The notes under the pieces: generated by a model
Seen by the model: the letters and a program-made list of their open reading frames with translations, nothing else
Told to the model about the DNA's origin: nothing
Databases searched by the model: none
In this document: piece by piece, positions 6,533 to 7,833 of the stretch
Position numbering within the stretch: the first letter of the stretch is position 1
Layout: each line of letters begins with the position of its first letter
Translations under genes and position numbers: made by a program
DNA from: Candidatus Acidiferrales bacterium
Lineage (GTDB): Bacteria; Acidobacteriota; Terriglobia; Acidiferrales; UBA7541
Length of the DNA stretch: 7,833 bases
Reading direction: 5' to 3'
NCBI GenBank assembly: GCA_030044295.1
Contig: JASHWB010000135.1
Span: forward strand, 1 to 7,833

Positions 6533-6556
6533 GCGGCCCGGACGCACCCGGGTCGC
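6533..6556 (-). terminator. GC-rich hairpin between hpt and the phosphatase promoter
   Basis: The arms 6533-6541 and 6548-6556 pair over 9 positions around a 6-nt loop, with a single non-Watson-Crick position (C-A in the minus-strand RNA, G-U in the plus). It begins 33 nt after the hpt stop, where an hpt terminator would be expected. No strong T-run follows. Because it also covers the spacer to -35 region of the next promoter, it could be an operator instead. Confidence 0.4.
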
Positions 6557-6588
6557 ACGAGCCGGCTGGGCAGGATTGATGGTGCAAT

Positions 6589-7152
6589 TCAGGTGCTTTC
6601 CGGCGGCAGTTGCAAAATGCAGACGTCTTTCAAGTTGCGGTAACGCTCCGCGTAATCGAGTCCGTAGCCAACCACGAACTCATTAGGGATATGGAATCCG
6701 ACGTAATCCGTACGAACGTTTTTGATCCTTCGCGAAGGTTTGTCCAGCAGCGCGGCCACGCGTAGCGTCCTCGGTTTCCTTTGACGCAAAACGCGCAGTA
6801 AATAATTGAGCGTCAAGCCGGTGTCGAGAATGTCCTCGACCACAATCACATTTTTATCTTTCATCGACTGATCGACATCCTTTGTGAGCTTTACTTCGCC
6901 GGTTGAATCCCATCCGCTTTTCAACTCCTGCGAAGGGCTGGGGCGGTTGCCGTAGCTGGATACGCCGATAAAGTCGAATGTTGCATCCAGCTTGACTTGT
7001 CGCGCCAGGTCAGCCAGGAAAATCGCCGAGCCTTTCAGAACGCCGACCAGAATCACCTGCTGGCCAGCATAGTCATGTGTAATATTCGCGGCCATTTCCG
7101 CGACTCGCTTCGCGATCGCGTCGCGGTCAATCAACACCCTCAGTTCTGTCAT
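6589..7152 (-). CDS. hpt: Hypoxanthine phosphoribosyltransferase
   Basis: A 187-residue type I phosphoribosyltransferase that salvages hypoxanthine and often guanine with PRPP to give IMP or GMP in the cytosol. The diphosphate-binding loop LKGS is at 39-42, the flexible-loop SSYG at 65-68, the PRPP motif VVEDILDTG at 104-112 with D110 as the expected general base, LLDKPSRR at 135-142, and the purine-site region VGFHIPNEFVVGYGLDYAERYRNL near 151-174. Between SSYG and GEVK the loop is about ten residues longer than in the E. coli and B. subtilis enzymes as I recall them, which accounts for the slightly greater total length. The ATG at 7152 is preceded by a -10-like box only 8 nt away and no Shine-Dalgarno sequence. 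tilS and ftsH, frequent neighbours elsewhere, are not next to it. Confidence 0.95.
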   Translation of the reverse strand: MTELRVLIDRDAIAKRVAEMAANITHDYAGQQVILVGVLKGSAIFLADLARQVKLDATFDFIGVSSYGNRPSPSQELKSGWDSTGEVKLTKDVDQSMKDKNVIVVEDILDTGLTLNYLLRVLRQRKPRTLRVAALLDKPSRRIKNVRTDYVGFHIPNEFVVGYGLDYAERYRNLKDVCILQLPPEST

Positions 7153-7160
7153 GGCGTTTC

Positions 7161-7166
7161 ATATTA
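7161..7166 (-). promoter_or_regulatory. -10-like box for hpt
   Basis: The minus strand reads TAATAT at 7166-7161, ending 8 nt before the hpt ATG. The -35 region, CTTCAT about 17 bp upstream, is weak. The predicted start would fall almost on the ATG, giving a leaderless mRNA. Confidence 0.35.
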
Positions 7167-7174
7167 AACTAAAG

Positions 7175-7235
7175 TCCGATCGCATGAAGCACGTGGTTCG
7201 GTCGGAGAACTCACCCACGCGAGCGCGCGATCGGA
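7175..7235 (+). promoter_or_regulatory. Nested inverted repeat in the metallohydrolase leader
   Basis: TCCGATCGC (7175-7183) and GCGATCGGA (7227-7235) are perfect 9-bp complements, 43 nt apart. Inside them CGTGG (7192-7196) pairs with CCACG (7215-7219), and TTC (7197-7199) with GAA (7207-7209). The 3' arm takes in the first GGA of the Shine-Dalgarno GGAGGAGA, so folding of the mRNA would mask it. A DNA-binding dimer site is the other reading. Confidence 0.35.
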
Positions 7236-7252
7236 GGAGAAAGCCACGATGA
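7184..7252 (+). CDS. Possible 22-codon upstream ORF overlapping the metallohydrolase start
   Basis: An ATG at 7184 opens 22 codons, encoding a peptide that begins MKHVVRSENS and ends in a very basic stretch. Its TGA at 7250-7252 overlaps the ATG of the next gene as ATGA, the arrangement typical of translational coupling. It lies inside the nested inverted repeat. No good Shine-Dalgarno precedes it, so it may be chance. Confidence 0.2.
   Translation: MKHVVRSENSPTRARDRRRKPR
7233..7240 (+). promoter_or_regulatory. Strong ribosome binding site for the metallohydrolase
   Basis: GGAGGAGA lies 8 nt before the ATG at 7249 and fixes that start. Together with erpA it is one of only two genes here with an evident Shine-Dalgarno sequence. 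Confidence 0.75.
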
Positions 7253-7833
7253 ATCTCAAAGGAGTTCAACTCACCTGGCTGGGCCACGCCACCTTCCGCA
7301 TCGTAACGCCGGGTGGCCGCACCGTCATTATCGATCCCTGGATCATGAACAATCCTGCCTGCCCTCCTTCCGAAAAAAAAGTGAAGCACGTCGATGTTCT
7401 TCTGTGCACGCACGGCCACGGAGACCACATTGGCGACGCCGTCGAGATTATCAAGCAGCACAATCCTGTGGTCGTTGGTATGCCCGAGTTGTGCGGGTGG
7501 CTGGAGAAAAAAGGCGCCAAGCAAACTTCAATGATGAACAAGGGCGGCACGCAAAAGATCGGTGATATTAAAGTGACCATGGTTCACGCCGACCATTCCT
7601 GCGGCATTCAGGATGGCGACCAGCTCATCTACGGCGGCGAAGCCTGCGGATACGTAGTTGAGTTCGAAAATGGCCTGAAGATCTACCACGCCGGCGACAC
7701 GAATGTGTTCGGCGATATGGCGATCATTCGCGAGCTTTATGCCCCAGAGATCGCCATGCTCCCGATCGGCGATCACTTCACCATGGGCCCTCGCGAAGCT
7801 GCGTACGCCTGCAATCTGCTCAAGCCGAAAGCC
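7249..7833 (+). CDS. Metallo-beta-lactamase-fold metal-dependent hydrolase (UPF0173/UlaG-like), 3' end off window
   Basis: The first 195 residues are visible and the frame is open to the window edge. The protein opens with LTWLGHATFRI (8-18), followed by the metal-binding motif THGHGDH (54-60), H113 in MVHADHS and D150 in YHAGDTN. IGDHFTMGP (173-181) is typical of UPF0173 proteins near their C-terminal third. These ligands match a two-metal active site of the metallo-beta-lactamase fold. UPF0173 members are usually about 225-230 residues, so roughly 30 residues are probably missing. The physiological substrate of the family is not established; UlaG itself acts on L-ascorbate-6-phosphate, but nothing here points to that substrate. 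No signal peptide is seen. The gene is divergent from hpt, and its leader has unusual features. Confidence 0.88.
   Translation, partial: MNLKGVQLTWLGHATFRIVTPGGRTVIIDPWIMNNPACPPSEKKVKHVDVLLCTHGHGDHIGDAVEIIKQHNPVVVGMPELCGWLEKKGAKQTSMMNKGGTQKIGDIKVTMVHADHSCGIQDGDQLIYGGEACGYVVEFENGLKIYHAGDTNVFGDMAIIRELYAPEIAMLPIGDHFTMGPREAAYACNLLKPKA

Overview
The window is GC-rich, compact, chromosomal-looking bacterial DNA with housekeeping genes and no sign of a mobile element, CRISPR array, tRNA or rRNA. The closest overall match I recognise is an Acidobacteriota-like genome. The reasons are a large GAF-GAF-SpoIIE/RsbU-type phosphatase, an IDH3-like NAD-dependent isocitrate dehydrogenase, an xseB-ispA-tlyA-nadK block and a UPF0173-type metallohydrolase. 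That assignment is an inference from gene content, not from a marker gene.

Layout, left to right. (1) Positions 1-290, minus strand: an A-type iron-sulfur carrier (ErpA/IscA family) that runs off the left edge. (2) Positions 291-497: a divergent intergenic region with an extended -10 promoter for each direction. (3) Positions 498-1502, plus: NAD-type isocitrate dehydrogenase. (4) Positions 1603-3706, plus: a good sigma70-like promoter followed by xseB, ispA (farnesyl diphosphate synthase) and tlyA (rRNA 2'-O-methyltransferase). (5) Positions 3733-4625, plus: nadK with its own -10 box almost touching the start codon. (6) Positions 4626-4676: a short convergent gap with a small hairpin. (7) Positions 4677-6428, minus: a protein with two GAF domains and a PP2C-type phosphatase domain. 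(8) Positions 6589-7152, minus: hypoxanthine phosphoribosyltransferase. (9) Positions 7153-7248: a divergent leader. (10) Positions 7249-7833, plus: a beta-lactamase-fold metal-dependent hydrolase cut by the right edge.

The genes serve central metabolism and maintenance: Fe-S cluster delivery, the TCA cycle, isoprenoid precursors, NADP supply, purine salvage, rRNA modification and DNA exonuclease VII. One signalling gene sits among them. The xseB-ispA-tlyA order resembles the classic xseA-xseB-ispA-dxs-tlyA cluster of other bacteria, but dxs is absent from its usual slot and icd, not xseA, lies upstream of xseB.

I found no clear unknown system. The most useful leads are regulatory. Several genes have a -10-like box only 8-11 nt before the ATG and no Shine-Dalgarno sequence, suggesting leaderless or near-leaderless mRNAs. 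Two minus-strand genes share an identical 13-base extended -10 element. The metallohydrolase leader combines a perfect 9-bp inverted repeat that covers its ribosome binding site with a 22-codon upstream ORF ending in an ATGA overlap. An enlarged active-site loop in the HPRT and an orphan GAF-GAF phosphatase with an internally duplicated sensor half are also worth a look.
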